A DNA stretch of 64,000 bases from an uncultured Paracoccaceae bacterium. Lineage in GTDB: Bacteria; Pseudomonadota; Alphaproteobacteria; Rhodobacterales; Rhodobacteraceae. A program made the translations under genes and the position numbers. A model generated the notes under the pieces. It was given only the letters and a program-made list of their open reading frames with translations. It was not told where the DNA came from and did not search any database. Each line of letters opens with the position of its first letter. Position 1 is the first letter of the stretch. The stretch is taken from contig CANLDA010000015.1 in the NCBI GenBank assembly GCA_947489325.1, positions 1 through 64,000 on the forward strand, read 5' to 3'. Shown here one piece after another: positions 8,896-18,123 of the stretch.

Positions 8896-10113
8896 GTGTC
8901 CAGAACGAACAAGGCCGACACAGAATCTTCGGAAACCTTGAAGGACGAGGTCTCTGTAACGACGTCAGAAGTGACCTTGGAAAAGGGTAATGACGTTGTT
9001 GAGGATGCCGAAATCATCAATGACCCGCACACTGACATACCCAAGGGCAGCGGTGACTCGGGCGTTCTGAAGGGTGAACAAAGCACCCAAACAGAAAATG
9101 ATGCGGCACCAGAAGAAGTGGCATCAATTGTCACACCCCCAACGGCTGCGCCCGCAGACGACAATGGTTCAAGCTCTGGCGCCGGATTTTTTGCCTTGTT
9201 TTTAGGGGGCGTTGTTGCCGCTGGTATTGGCTTTGGCGTAGCCCAATACATGGGCCCGCTTGGGGGTGATGACTCTGAACGGGTTAATGCCTTGCAAAAT
9301 CAACTTCAGACCCAAAAAGGCGATATTGATGCGTTGCGGTCTGAATTGGCTGCACTAAGCGCAATTCAATCCACAGCATCCCAAGACGATATCGCCAATC
9401 TCGACGCCGGCCTGTCTTCGCTTAGCGATCGCATGGCAGCCTTGGAAACGCAGATTGGCGGTTTTGACGACCGTTTTACCGCACTAGAAAAGCGTCCGAT
9501 CTCTGAGGGCATCTCTAACGAGGCAATTTCGGCATATGAACGCGAAGTCGAAGCCCTGAAGGCCGCCGTTTCCGCCCAGCGCGACGAGGCTGCATCTCTG
9601 CAGACAAATGCACAGATGACCGCGCAACAAGCGTTGGCACGTGCCGCGATGACACGGGTTTTCTCTGCGCTTGATTCCGGTGCATCCTATCGATCTGCTT
9701 TGATCGACCTTACCAACGCCACTGGCGTTACCGCGCCGCAGGAACTTGCCGACCATGCCGACACCGGTGTGCCTACGCTGGTTGCGCTGATTGACGCCTT
9801 TCCTGACAGTGCGCGCGATGCTCTGGCGGCAGCACGGGTTGAAGAAGGTGAAGACGGTGGCATCACAACCTTTTTCAAAACCCACCTTGGTGCACGATCC
9901 GTCACCCCGCAGGATGGCACCGATGCAGATGCCATTTTGTCCCGCGCCGAAGACGCCCTGCGCAATGGCCGCGTGACCGATACATTGGCAGAATTGCAAT
10001 CCCTGCCAGACGTCGCCCAATCGGAATTGTCAGATTGGATAGATATGGCAGTCGCCCGCCGAAACGCCATTGCTGCCGCAGATACGCTGATGCACAGCCT
10101 GAACTCTCAGTAA
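8896..10113 (+). CDS. Mitofilin-like (Mic60 homologue) inner-membrane protein
   Basis: A 405-residue protein with an acidic, disordered N-terminus (about 1-95), one transmembrane segment (about 98-118, FFALFLGGVVAAGIGFGVAQY), a coiled-coil stretch (about 130-250) and a helical C-terminal domain. This is the layout of alphaproteobacterial relatives of mitochondrial Mic60, which shapes inner-membrane curvature; in photosynthetic relatives it affects intracytoplasmic membranes. The GTG start at 8896 follows AAAGGA at 8881-8886. It sits between hemD and hemY, as is usual in this class. Confidence 0.85.
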   Translation: MSRTNKADTESSETLKDEVSVTTSEVTLEKGNDVVEDAEIINDPHTDIPKGSGDSGVLKGEQSTQTENDAAPEEVASIVTPPTAAPADDNGSSSGAGFFALFLGGVVAAGIGFGVAQYMGPLGGDDSERVNALQNQLQTQKGDIDALRSELAALSAIQSTASQDDIANLDAGLSSLSDRMAALETQIGGFDDRFTALEKRPISEGISNEAISAYEREVEALKAAVSAQRDEAASLQTNAQMTAQQALARAAMTRVFSALDSGASYRSALIDLTNATGVTAPQELADHADTGVPTLVALIDAFPDSARDALAAARVEEGEDGGITTFFKTHLGARSVTPQDGTDADAILSRAEDALRNGRVTDTLAELQSLPDVAQSELSDWIDMAVARRNAIAAADTLMHSLNSQ

Positions 10114-10125
10114 GGACCCCTCCAT

Positions 10126-11634
10126 ATGCTATGGTCTCTTGTCAAAATCCTGTTGTTTGTGACCGCAATTGCCGGCCTGACCCTTGGTGCCGGGTATCTT
10201 CTTGAAAGCGAAGGCGGGGTGATGATCACTTTTGCCGGCGTTGAATATACGTTAACGCCGCTGGTGTCGGTCATTGCGCTGATTTCATTGGTGGTTGGCG
10301 TCTGGATCATTTTGAAACTGATGTCCCTTTGCGTGGCAATCCTGCGATTTCTGAATGGTGATGAAACAGCAATCAGCCGCTATTTTGACCGCAGCCGGGA
10401 ACGCAAGGGCTATCAGGCGCTTAGCGAAGGGATGATGGCGCTGGCCTCTGGTGAAGGACAGGTCGCAATGGATCGTGCTCGTAAGGCAGAGCGTTTCTTG
10501 AAAAAGCCCGACCTGACCAATTTGATCACAGCCCAAGCCGCCGAAATGAGCGGCGACCGCAAGCGTGCCGAAGATGTTTACAAAGAACTTCTAAAGGACG
10601 AAACGACCCGTTTTGTTGGCGTTCGCGGATTGATGAAGCAAAAACTGGACGAAGGTAAAACCGATACGGCACTGAAACTTGCAGAAACTGCCTTTGCCCT
10701 GAAACCCCGCCATACGGAAACGCAAGACATTTTGCTGAAGCTTCAGACCGGAAATCAGGACTGGAGCGGCGCACGCGACACGTTAAACGCCAAACTAAAG
10801 CACGGCGCCCTACCCCGCGATGTGCACAAACGTCGCGATGCTGTGCTGGCGCTGAGCGAGGCCAGGGATCTGATCGACGAAGGTTCTTCTATTGAAATGC
10901 GCGAAGCCGCAATTGAGGCCAACCGCCTGTCGCCTGATCTCATCCCGGCAGCCGTTCTTGCTGCCAAAGGATACATGGAACAGGGCAAGGCACGGTATGC
11001 CACTCGTGTGTTGAAAAAGGTGTGGGATACACAACCACATCCCGACATCGCCGCGGCCTTTGCCGCAATTGCACCCGATGAAACCCCTGCGGAACGCATC
11101 AAGCGCTTTGGCAAACTTATCAAACATCAACCTGATCATGCCGAAACTAAAATGGTCATGGCCGAGCTGAACATCGCCGCCGAAGATTTCCCCGAAGCAC
11201 GCCGCGCGCTTGGCGATCTGTATGAAACCGATCCTTCTGCACGTACCCTGACCATCATGGCCGCTATTGAACGCGGCGAAGGCGCACAGGATGCCGTGGT
11301 CAAAGGCTGGCTCGCCCGCGCCCTGTCGGCACCACGCGGCCCGCAATGGGTGTGCGACAATTGCCATAACATCCATTCGGAATGGACCCCGGTCTGCGGA
11401 AACTGCCAAAGCTTTGACACCCTCAGCTGGACCTCACCTCCAGCTAACGAAGTGGTCAGCAGTACCGGTGTTGAAATGTTGCCCCTGATTGTTGGAACTC
11501 TCGAAGATCATACAGGTGATTATGACGATGACATCGAAGATCCCGAAGACCTGCACGAAGTTCGCGACGCTGAAATCTTTGAAGACAAGGATGACAACAC
11601 TGGCAAGCCGGCCAAGGATTTCGTCGAAAAATAG
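10126..11634 (+). CDS. hemY: HemY-like TPR membrane protein with C-terminal zinc ribbon
   Basis: A 502-residue protein with two N-terminal transmembrane segments (about 5-27 and 39-62), a HemY_N region, then TPR-like helical repeats to about residue 400. Four cysteines, C410, C413, C424 and C427 (CDNC...CGNC), form a rubredoxin-like zinc ribbon before an acidic tail. HemY proteins of this type are named from their place in heme operons; their precise role is unsettled and they are unrelated to protoporphyrinogen oxidase HemY. The zinc ribbon recalls LapB/YciM. The ATG at 10126 lies 12 bp after the upstream gene and follows TAAGGA. Confidence 0.9.
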   Translation: MLWSLVKILLFVTAIAGLTLGAGYLLESEGGVMITFAGVEYTLTPLVSVIALISLVVGVWIILKLMSLCVAILRFLNGDETAISRYFDRSRERKGYQALSEGMMALASGEGQVAMDRARKAERFLKKPDLTNLITAQAAEMSGDRKRAEDVYKELLKDETTRFVGVRGLMKQKLDEGKTDTALKLAETAFALKPRHTETQDILLKLQTGNQDWSGARDTLNAKLKHGALPRDVHKRRDAVLALSEARDLIDEGSSIEMREAAIEANRLSPDLIPAAVLAAKGYMEQGKARYATRVLKKVWDTQPHPDIAAAFAAIAPDETPAERIKRFGKLIKHQPDHAETKMVMAELNIAAEDFPEARRALGDLYETDPSARTLTIMAAIERGEGAQDAVVKGWLARALSAPRGPQWVCDNCHNIHSEWTPVCGNCQSFDTLSWTSPPANEVVSSTGVEMLPLIVGTLEDHTGDYDDDIEDPEDLHEVRDAEIFEDKDDNTGKPAKDFVEK

Positions 11635-11677
11635 CTCTTTTCCACTTTACGGCGCAATGCTATGAGCCGCCGCAAAT

Positions 11678-11753
11678 GCCTCAATAGCTCAGCTGGTAGA
11701 GCAGGTCCTTCGTAAGGACAAGGTCGGGGGTTCGAGTCCCTCTTGAGGCACCA
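11678..11753 (+). tRNA. tRNA-Thr (anticodon CGT)
   Basis: A complete cloverleaf. The acceptor stem GCCTCAA/TTGAGGC is perfect. The D arm is GCTC...GAGC, the anticodon loop TTCGTAA carries CGT at positions 34-36, and the T arm has TTCGAGT. The discriminator A and an encoded CCA follow (11750-11753). It reads ACG threonine codons. The 27-43 pair is a mismatch (G-A). Confidence 0.97.
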
Positions 11754-11816
11754 GCATCTTCTTGAATGATTGCGAAGGTCACACAATACCTTGGCCCAGC
11801 ATATGGATACTGAATC

Positions 11817-12662
11817 ATGACCGCGTTAACCCTTGGAATGATCTCTGCGATTTGCTGGGGAGTGCATGACTTTGCTGTTCGTTATCTCAGCCAGACCATC
11901 AATTTGCTGGTCGCTGTTTTTGCAACTTTGTTTGCGGGTGTGGTGATGCAATCGGTGGCTCTTATGACGACTGGGCAGGTCACGGCGATTTCGCCAGAGG
12001 CGCTTCCTTATGCTGTGGCGGCGGGACCGGCCTTGGCGATAATGGGGATGTGTTTGTACGTGGCTTTCAAACGTGGTCCAGTCAGCCTTGTTGCCCCAAT
12101 CATCGCCGGATATCCGATTATGTCGATGATATTTGCGGCCATGGCTGGATCATCCATCAGTTTTTTGCAGTGGATTGCGGTGCTCGTCGTTCTTATGGGG
12201 ATCACTTTGGTGGCGATCATTTCTGAAGATGATCAAGACGACAGCCCAGCCAAAGGCCCAACTATCATTTATGCGGTGGCGGCATCCATTCTGCTGGCGC
12301 TTTCGTTTTGGCTGGGGCAACAAGCGACCGCGCTGTCAGAAGAACTACCCGTCGCCCTTTTGTCGCGCAGTGTGGCGTGCTGTTTCATGTTTTTTGTACT
12401 GTTGGCCCTGCGCTTGCCGATGTGGCCAAGTTTGCGGGTTTGGCCCTTGATTATCGCGATGGGGGGCTTAGATGCCTGTGCGCAGTTCGCGTTATTCTCC
12501 GCAGGCGGTATGCCCGGAGCAGAATATGCGGCTGTCGCTTCGTCGGTCTTTGGCGTCATCACGATTTTGCTGGCTTGGATATTCCTAAAGGAACCCATGA
12601 AAGCCCTGCAATGGGTTGGCTGCCTAATCGCGTTTTCCGGGATCGGATATTTGGCAATCTAA
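11817..12662 (+). CDS. EamA/DMT-superfamily transporter
   Basis: A 281-residue, almost wholly hydrophobic protein with about ten transmembrane segments in two homologous EamA halves. The second half ends in the family-like stretch AEYAAVASSVFGVITILLAWIFLKEPMKALQW. Such proteins export metabolites or amino acids across the inner membrane; the substrate cannot be inferred. It follows the tRNA gene by about 60 bp and has no obvious partner gene. Confidence 0.9.
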   Translation: MTALTLGMISAICWGVHDFAVRYLSQTINLLVAVFATLFAGVVMQSVALMTTGQVTAISPEALPYAVAAGPALAIMGMCLYVAFKRGPVSLVAPIIAGYPIMSMIFAAMAGSSISFLQWIAVLVVLMGITLVAIISEDDQDDSPAKGPTIIYAVAASILLALSFWLGQQATALSEELPVALLSRSVACCFMFFVLLALRLPMWPSLRVWPLIIAMGGLDACAQFALFSAGGMPGAEYAAVASSVFGVITILLAWIFLKEPMKALQWVGCLIAFSGIGYLAI

Positions 12663-12717
12663 TCTGCGGTATTTGATCGGCCCGCCGCAGGTGCGGCAGG
12701 CCAGAATGTTTTATGAA

Positions 12718-14058
12718 TTATCCCGCGTCTTCGGTTTGCAATTGCGCCTTGCGCACAAAAGTGCCGCCGCGCTGAACCTCATCCAGAATGATTTCGACCA
12801 GATCAAGCTGTGACTCGCCGTTCACATCCTCAAAATACACCTGGCTGGCCCATGGCTCGGTGACATAGTTGTCCTCGGGCAGATCAATGGTTTCGCAAAC
12901 CTTTTTAATCGCCGAAACATAAGATCGCGCTGCATCAGCGATTTCCTGTTTCGTTTCGTTCAGATCTGCGATGCTGTTGCGGTCGATCTGAGGCGAACCA
13001 ATGCCAACCGTCAGGGGCATATTCCGCTTGATGGCTTGCTCTTCGTAAAACGAGATATCCACCTTGTCCGCCTCAAGACGCATGATGAATTGCGGGTTCA
13101 CGCTGACCTTGGCGTCGGTCAGTTCCAACAAACCTGATGCCACACCTTCACCCGTATCCGCAGAGGCACCGCCGCGACGACGCCCGCCACGACCCTTTTT
13201 CTTGACCTCAGACACGAAATCACCGCGATAATTGTTGTCATACACGCGATCGGCATAATCTTTACCCTTCAACGCGTGACGAATGGACCGGATCGACATG
13301 TTTTTGCAGTTTTCCGGACCGATAAAAAACGGCGACCCAGACGCGTCTGACAATTCAATCCATCCATTGGGGAAGGTTTCAATGTGGTGGTCCATCCATG
13401 GTGCGACGACCTTTTCGGCAAGATGGTCCAACACTGCATTCACCCGCTCTGGTTCGTGCACCACATCCGCGAGAAGTGGTTCTTGGCCATAAATATCCGC
13501 CGCAAGACTGTAAGGTGCGGTGATCTGCAACAGTGGTGGCATACCAGTCAGCTCTTCTGTGACACGCATAATGTCATCAATAGCCTTAGGCACCCCGGTG
13601 GTGAAATCGGGCGTCTTCAGATCCTGCCAGTTCTCTTTATTGATCAGCGGATAATCCGGGTCTGCGCCATGCGGGAAACGGTCCGGGTACATCATGACCT
13701 GCCCCAAAGGTTCGCAGGTCATCGCATACAACGCCCATGTCATATAGAATTTCTTGATGCCCAACAGGCGACTTACTGCCAAGTTCGCCCGAACATACCG
13801 ATAAGGATCGGTGTTGTAATACTCTTTGGTTTCAACGCCATAAAGATCAAACAAGATCGCCAACGCAAGCATATGCACCGATGCAGTGGCGTGAATTTCG
13901 TTTGACGGCGCGGGGATGGCAAAATTTGCATCAAAGTCGCCAGCAATTGCCGCATCAAAAATTCTGGCCATCTCTGCCTTGGCATCAGCATCGCCAGCCT
14001 GCCAACGTTTCAGCAGGTGAAGTCCGGAGGGATATGGGTAGTCTTCAATTTTGGTCAT
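12718..14058 (-). CDS. URO-D superfamily protein with basic insert
   Basis: A 446-residue protein of the uroporphyrinogen decarboxylase superfamily, much longer than HemE. The core resembles the branch that moves methyl groups to or from corrinoids rather than true HemE, because the HemE N-terminal signature is not seen. Residues 286-297 form a strongly basic insert (KKKGRGGRRRGG) in what should be a surface loop. No corrinoid protein, RamA or methyltransferase partner is adjacent. It is divergent from a MocR regulator, which probably controls it. Activity is not assignable from sequence alone. Confidence 0.8.
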   Translation of the reverse strand: MTKIEDYPYPSGLHLLKRWQAGDADAKAEMARIFDAAIAGDFDANFAIPAPSNEIHATASVHMLALAILFDLYGVETKEYYNTDPYRYVRANLAVSRLLGIKKFYMTWALYAMTCEPLGQVMMYPDRFPHGADPDYPLINKENWQDLKTPDFTTGVPKAIDDIMRVTEELTGMPPLLQITAPYSLAADIYGQEPLLADVVHEPERVNAVLDHLAEKVVAPWMDHHIETFPNGWIELSDASGSPFFIGPENCKNMSIRSIRHALKGKDYADRVYDNNYRGDFVSEVKKKGRGGRRRGGASADTGEGVASGLLELTDAKVSVNPQFIMRLEADKVDISFYEEQAIKRNMPLTVGIGSPQIDRNSIADLNETKQEIADAARSYVSAIKKVCETIDLPEDNYVTEPWASQVYFEDVNGESQLDLVEIILDEVQRGGTFVRKAQLQTEDAG

Positions 14059-14148
14059 GGGTCAAACCGTTCTTTCATGTCGCAGGTATTTGCGCGCCAA
14101 TTGTCTCTATGGAATCGAGCCTAGTCAAAAATGGATGCATCAAATATA

Positions 14149-14178
14149 CCCATTATAGAAAAATGAATAAGCCCATTA
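14149..14178 (+). promoter_or_regulatory. Candidate MocR operator: direct repeat CCCATTA
   Basis: Two direct copies of CCCATTA at 14149-14155 and 14172-14178, start to start 23 bp, about two helical turns. They lie in the 129-bp gap between the divergent URO-D and MocR genes; the second copy abuts the regulator's ribosome-binding site. MocR-family regulators typically bind spaced direct repeats. Assignment is inference. Confidence 0.45.
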
Positions 14179-14187
14179 GAGGTCATC

Positions 14188-15669
14188 GTGTCAAAATCAC
14201 CAAGCGGCGCATTGCTGGCCGGATTTAATGTTGAGCGGGAGTCAAAGGTTCCGATTTACCGACAGCTTGATGCCTCTTTGCGAAGGTTGATCATGGATGG
14301 CACCCTGACGGCCGGTCAAAAACTGCCCTCAACGCGTGATCTTGCGAATGATCTTGGGGTGTCGCGCATTACTGTGAAATCCGTATATGAGCAGCTTGTA
14401 TCCGAAGGGTTTGCGCGGGCACAGGCGGGGGCCGGGACGTTTATTTCGGACGGGTTGGATTTTGAAGCCACCCCAAAAATTCGCCACCCTCGTCACAAAA
14501 TCAAACCGCCAAAGATCGAGATTTCAGAACGCGCGCGTGCCATCATGGCCACCAAAGCCAGCGTTCGACACGGAGAAACCGACCCCTTTCGCCCCGGTGT
14601 GCCCGCACTTGATCTGTTTCCGGTAAAGGTATGGAGCAAATACCTGCTGGATGCCGCCACAAGCGATGCCCGCCACAACATGAGTTACGGCGAGGTACAG
14701 GGCAATCCGGCGTTGCGTCAATCCATCGCCAAACACCTGAATGATGCCCGTGGAATGCAGGTCGATCCGGATCAGATCGTTATTACGTCTGGCGCGCAAC
14801 AAGCCTTTGTTTTGATCGCCTTTGTTTTACTGAACAAGGGGGATACCGTCTGGTATGAAAATCCAGGCCATATCGCTGGTCGTGATGTGATGAAAATCAT
14901 GGGCGCCAAGGTGGCACCAGTTCCGATTGATGAAGAGGGGATGGATCTTCAGCACGCCATCAAGACCCACCCGACGCCGGCGATCATCTTTACCACCCCG
15001 TCTCACCAACAACCCCTTGGCACTACGATGAGTTTGGTGCGGCGTTTGTCTTTGCTAAATTATGCCCAAGAAAACAACGCGTGGATCATCGAGGATGATT
15101 ACGACAGCGAGTTCCGCTATCGCGGCCGTCCCCTGCCCGCCCTCAGTGCGCTGGACAGCGAACGACGGGTTTTTTACGTAGGCACATTTTCCAAATCCAT
15201 GTTTTCGGCCATTCGCACGGGATATATCGTCGTGCCCCCTGCCCTTGTTGATACTTTTGCCAAGGCGCGCAATCTTTTGGGGCAAAGCTCCTCTGCGATT
15301 GTCGAACAGGCCTTGTCACAGTTCATTGATGATGGGCGATTTGTAGAACACATCCGCAAAATGCGCCGGGTGTACCGCGAGCGCCGAGACATTCTGTTTG
15401 ACTGCCTGACGCAGGATTGCGCTGATACGTTGGATCCGCAACCAACCGACGCCGGCATGCATATGGTTGCGTGGTTGAAAAACGGCATCGACGATCAAAT
15501 CGCTCATCAAGCATTACTGGAAGCAGGCATAGAAACCCTGCCCCTGTCGGTTTATTGCATTGACCCGCTGGATCGTAAGGGGATTGTCTTGGGTTTTTCC
15601 GGCGCGCCAGAACACCGTATTCCGCGGCTGGTACAACGCATGTCACAGGTGCTTAGATCGCTTGTATAA
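14188..15669 (+). CDS. MocR/PdxR-family transcriptional regulator
   Basis: A 493-residue fusion of an N-terminal GntR-type winged helix (about 20-90, YRQLDASLRRLIMDGTLTAGQKLPS) and a fold-type-I aminotransferase-like domain (about 120-490). The PLP-lysine region is present as FYVGTFSKSMFSAIRTGY. Such regulators sense PLP adducts of amines or amino acids and usually act on a divergent gene. Here that is the URO-D-family gene. The GTG start at 14188 follows AGAGG. Effector unknown. Confidence 0.93.
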   Translation: MSKSPSGALLAGFNVERESKVPIYRQLDASLRRLIMDGTLTAGQKLPSTRDLANDLGVSRITVKSVYEQLVSEGFARAQAGAGTFISDGLDFEATPKIRHPRHKIKPPKIEISERARAIMATKASVRHGETDPFRPGVPALDLFPVKVWSKYLLDAATSDARHNMSYGEVQGNPALRQSIAKHLNDARGMQVDPDQIVITSGAQQAFVLIAFVLLNKGDTVWYENPGHIAGRDVMKIMGAKVAPVPIDEEGMDLQHAIKTHPTPAIIFTTPSHQQPLGTTMSLVRRLSLLNYAQENNAWIIEDDYDSEFRYRGRPLPALSALDSERRVFYVGTFSKSMFSAIRTGYIVVPPALVDTFAKARNLLGQSSSAIVEQALSQFIDDGRFVEHIRKMRRVYRERRDILFDCLTQDCADTLDPQPTDAGMHMVAWLKNGIDDQIAHQALLEAGIETLPLSVYCIDPLDRKGIVLGFSGAPEHRIPRLVQRMSQVLRSLV

Positions 15670-15673
15670 TCTC

Positions 15674-15691
15674 GCGAGACCAAGGTCTCGC
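15674..15691 (+). terminator. Hairpin after the MocR gene, weak terminator candidate
   Basis: An 8-bp inverted repeat GCGAGACC/GGTCTCGC separated by AA, starting 5 bp after the MocR stop codon. It lacks a T tract, so it may stabilise the 3' end or need Rho rather than act as an intrinsic terminator. Confidence 0.35.
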
Positions 15692-15754
15692 CAAAGCAAT
15701 AGTCTGGCCGATCCAACAACGGCAAAAAATTCGTTGTTAGTCCTTGGGTAACAG

Positions 15755-16336
15755 TCACCGTCGCCGCAGGTACACGTAAAACGCGCCGCCGCCGCCGTGT
15801 TTCAGATGTGCCTCTGAAATTTGCAGAATCAACGGGGCCAGCGGGGCCATGCGCAACCATTGTGGCACTTGATGGCGCAACACACCGCGACGGGTTGGAA
15901 TGGGGCCGACGTCCTCTTTGGATTTACCTTTGCCTGTGATCACCAGAACAAGCCGCTTTCCCTCGGCTTGCGAGCGCATGATAAATCCGGTCAATGCCGG
16001 GTGTGCCTGATCCATGGTCATGCCGTGCAAATCAATTTTACCTTCAGGCAACATCTTTCCGCGCTTGAGTTTCTGAAATGCTTTCTTGTCCATTTGAACC
16101 GGACTTGTGGCCAGACGTTCCGATAGGCTTGGCAACAAATCAGCGGTCGGGTTGGCCTTGCGCTGTTTTGACCCCACTTCAAAAACTGAAATGGGTTTGG
16201 GTTTCACCATCTTAGTGGGTTTTGGCTTGGGCTGCACCGGATGCACCTGCACCCGCTCGGGATGCAGGCGTTCGGCAGATTTTGCCACCTTTCGCCACAG
16301 CTCCACCTCTGCCTCTGTCAGTTTGCGACGGCTCAT
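15755..16336 (-). CDS. Smr domain protein
   Basis: A 193-residue protein with a basic, proline-rich N-terminal half and a C-terminal Smr domain (about 98-193). The domain holds the diagnostic IDLHGMTMDQA motif and the VLVITGKGKS loop. Smr domains, also found at the C-terminus of MutS2, are associated with nuclease activity. Its start overlaps the end of mltA by 4 bp, giving an operon Tim44-like - mltA - smr, an arrangement usual near alphaproteobacterial origins. Confidence 0.92.
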   Translation of the reverse strand: MSRRKLTEAEVELWRKVAKSAERLHPERVQVHPVQPKPKPTKMVKPKPISVFEVGSKQRKANPTADLLPSLSERLATSPVQMDKKAFQKLKRGKMLPEGKIDLHGMTMDQAHPALTGFIMRSQAEGKRLVLVITGKGKSKEDVGPIPTRRGVLRHQVPQWLRMAPLAPLILQISEAHLKHGGGGAFYVYLRRR

Positions 16337-17370
16337 AACAACACATCATCCACAAAAGCATAGGCCTGTTGAATAGGTAACAACACAATCATCTGCCCAC
16401 CATCTTTCAAACGCCCTGCGGCGCGGCCGGCCTCGTCGCCCGTTCCAAAAAAGATATCCGCGCGCTGCGCCCCCTTGATCGCCGATCCGGTATCTTGCGC
16501 AATCATCAGGCGGCTCAGAGGGTTCTCCCCCTGCTTTTCGATCCAGACAGGGGCCCCCAATGGCGTGAATTTCGGATCAACCGCAATCGATCGCATGGTC
16601 GTTATGGATCGATTCATCGCGCCAAGTGGCCCTTTGTGTGCCGGCACGCGGCTTACCTCGCGGAAAAATACATAGGACGGATTGTGGCGCAGCAATTCAG
16701 CCCCATCAATCGGATTGCGTCGCACCCAATTCTTGATCACCTGCGCGCTGACTTGATGGGACTCATAAACACCACGCCTGATCAGTTCGACCCCGACAGA
16801 TCGGTAAGAATGCCCATTAAACCCGCCATATCCCACCCGGATATAACTGCCATCTTGCAGGCGAACACGACCAGACCCTTGAATTTGCAAAAAGAACAGC
16901 TCGACCGGGTCATCCACCCAAGCGATTTCAAGGCCCCTGCCCCGCATCGCGCCTGTGGTTTCAATATCGCGTCGGCTCAGCCATGGGTTGGCCGATTTTG
17001 CCTCAGGTGGCATTTTATAAATCGGATGGCGAAATCGCGCAGTGGGGTATCGTGACCCGTCCAACTCTGGCTCAAAATATCCCGTAAACAGGCCGTCTTG
17101 GCCATCTTCAATCAGAACCGGACGAAACAGCAGCTCAAAAAACGTCTTTGCATTCCCGAAACTGCCCGCAGCGGCGCAAACCGCTTGCCAATCGGGGCTA
17201 TCCAGATCAGCACAGGTTTCGCGAAATGTTGTTAATGCAGCGGCATGATCGTCTTTTTCCCAACCCTCAAGCTGGGAAAAATCCAGAATGTCATACGTGG
17301 TTTCGGACGCCGCGGTTGTGCCGATCATAACAAGACCCGCGCATATCGCCGCCCGAACCGCGCCAATCAT
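16333..17370 (-). CDS. mltA: Membrane-bound lytic murein transglycosylase A
   Basis: Cleaves peptidoglycan glycan strands with formation of 1,6-anhydro-MurNAc ends. The 345-residue protein has a signal peptide (about 1-21, cleavage near TAAS), the MltA domain with GLFTGYFEPELDGS, and the 3D domain at the C-terminus with IAQDTGSAIKGAQRADIFFG, whose aspartates form the active site. No lipobox cysteine follows the signal sequence, so it may be periplasmic rather than a lipoprotein. It overlaps its neighbours by 4 bp on each side. Confidence 0.95.
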   Translation of the reverse strand: MIGAVRAAICAGLVMIGTTAASETTYDILDFSQLEGWEKDDHAAALTTFRETCADLDSPDWQAVCAAAGSFGNAKTFFELLFRPVLIEDGQDGLFTGYFEPELDGSRYPTARFRHPIYKMPPEAKSANPWLSRRDIETTGAMRGRGLEIAWVDDPVELFFLQIQGSGRVRLQDGSYIRVGYGGFNGHSYRSVGVELIRRGVYESHQVSAQVIKNWVRRNPIDGAELLRHNPSYVFFREVSRVPAHKGPLGAMNRSITTMRSIAVDPKFTPLGAPVWIEKQGENPLSRLMIAQDTGSAIKGAQRADIFFGTGDEAGRAAGRLKDGGQMIVLLPIQQAYAFVDDVLL

Positions 17371-18020
17371 TCGCCAGTCGCGACTAGCTGCCAGTTGGGA
17401 TCGTCAGACCCCATATTGCGCGCAAACGTCCACACATCTTTGGTTTTTTTGATCTGCGTTTCGCTGCCTTCAACCACTTCACCACCATTATCGCGCACGA
17501 CATAGGTCATCTCACCCACAAAACGGACGGTGACTTCGCCCTCTTTGGTCGCATCATTAAATGTCGCATTTTGCAAAATGGTTTCGCGAACGCCAATAAA
17601 CTCAGCCTCTACCGTCAGGCCTTGCTCTTCACGCGACGTCACAACACCAGCAAAGGCATCATACACATCATCCGCCAAGAACGATTTGATCGATGCAAGG
17701 TCACCCTTTTCAAATCCCATCAGGATCATTTCATAGGCACCGCGTGCGCCTTGCAGAAAATCACCAACACCAAAGGACGGCTCTGCGGCTTTCATCTTGA
17801 TAAGGGCTTGGGCTGCATCACTGTCCTCATCCACGTGATCTGTGATGTCACGATCTGGGCCACCTTCGATCACATCAAGATCGGGTCCGGAGTTGCGGGT
17901 TTGTGCAGGTTGACGCGGTGCTTCGTACCCGTCACGCGTTCCAAGTACGCTTTTGAGGCGCAGAATCAAGAAAACAGCGATACCGGCAAGTACCAAAAGC
18001 TGAATAATGGGCGAATTCAT
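17367..18020 (-). CDS. Tim44/TimA-family protein
   Basis: A 217-residue protein with one N-terminal transmembrane segment (about 5-22) and a C-terminal Tim44-like domain (about 85-215) containing VGDFLQGARGAYEMILMGFEKGDLASIKSFLADDVYDAF. Mitochondrial Tim44 tethers the import motor; bacterial homologues are inner-membrane adaptors of unclear role. It is first in the operon with mltA and smr and divergent from fxsA with about 100 bp between. Confidence 0.92.
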   Translation of the reverse strand: MNSPIIQLLVLAGIAVFLILRLKSVLGTRDGYEAPRQPAQTRNSGPDLDVIEGGPDRDITDHVDEDSDAAQALIKMKAAEPSFGVGDFLQGARGAYEMILMGFEKGDLASIKSFLADDVYDAFAGVVTSREEQGLTVEAEFIGVRETILQNATFNDATKEGEVTVRFVGEMTYVVRDNGGEVVEGSETQIKKTKDVWTFARNMGSDDPNWQLVATGE

Positions 18021-18123
18021 CGAGACCTCATATCAGGACATAGAAACAAACGTAGTTCGCACTTATGTATGTTACACACGTGGTCAAGTCCACCGTCGCT
18101 AAACCAGACAGGAGTCTTTCGTA

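Noticed and set aside
12679-12702. Terminator in the gap between the EamA and URO-D genes
   Set aside because: A GCCGCA/TGCGGC hairpin is present but no T tract follows on either strand, so I do not list it.
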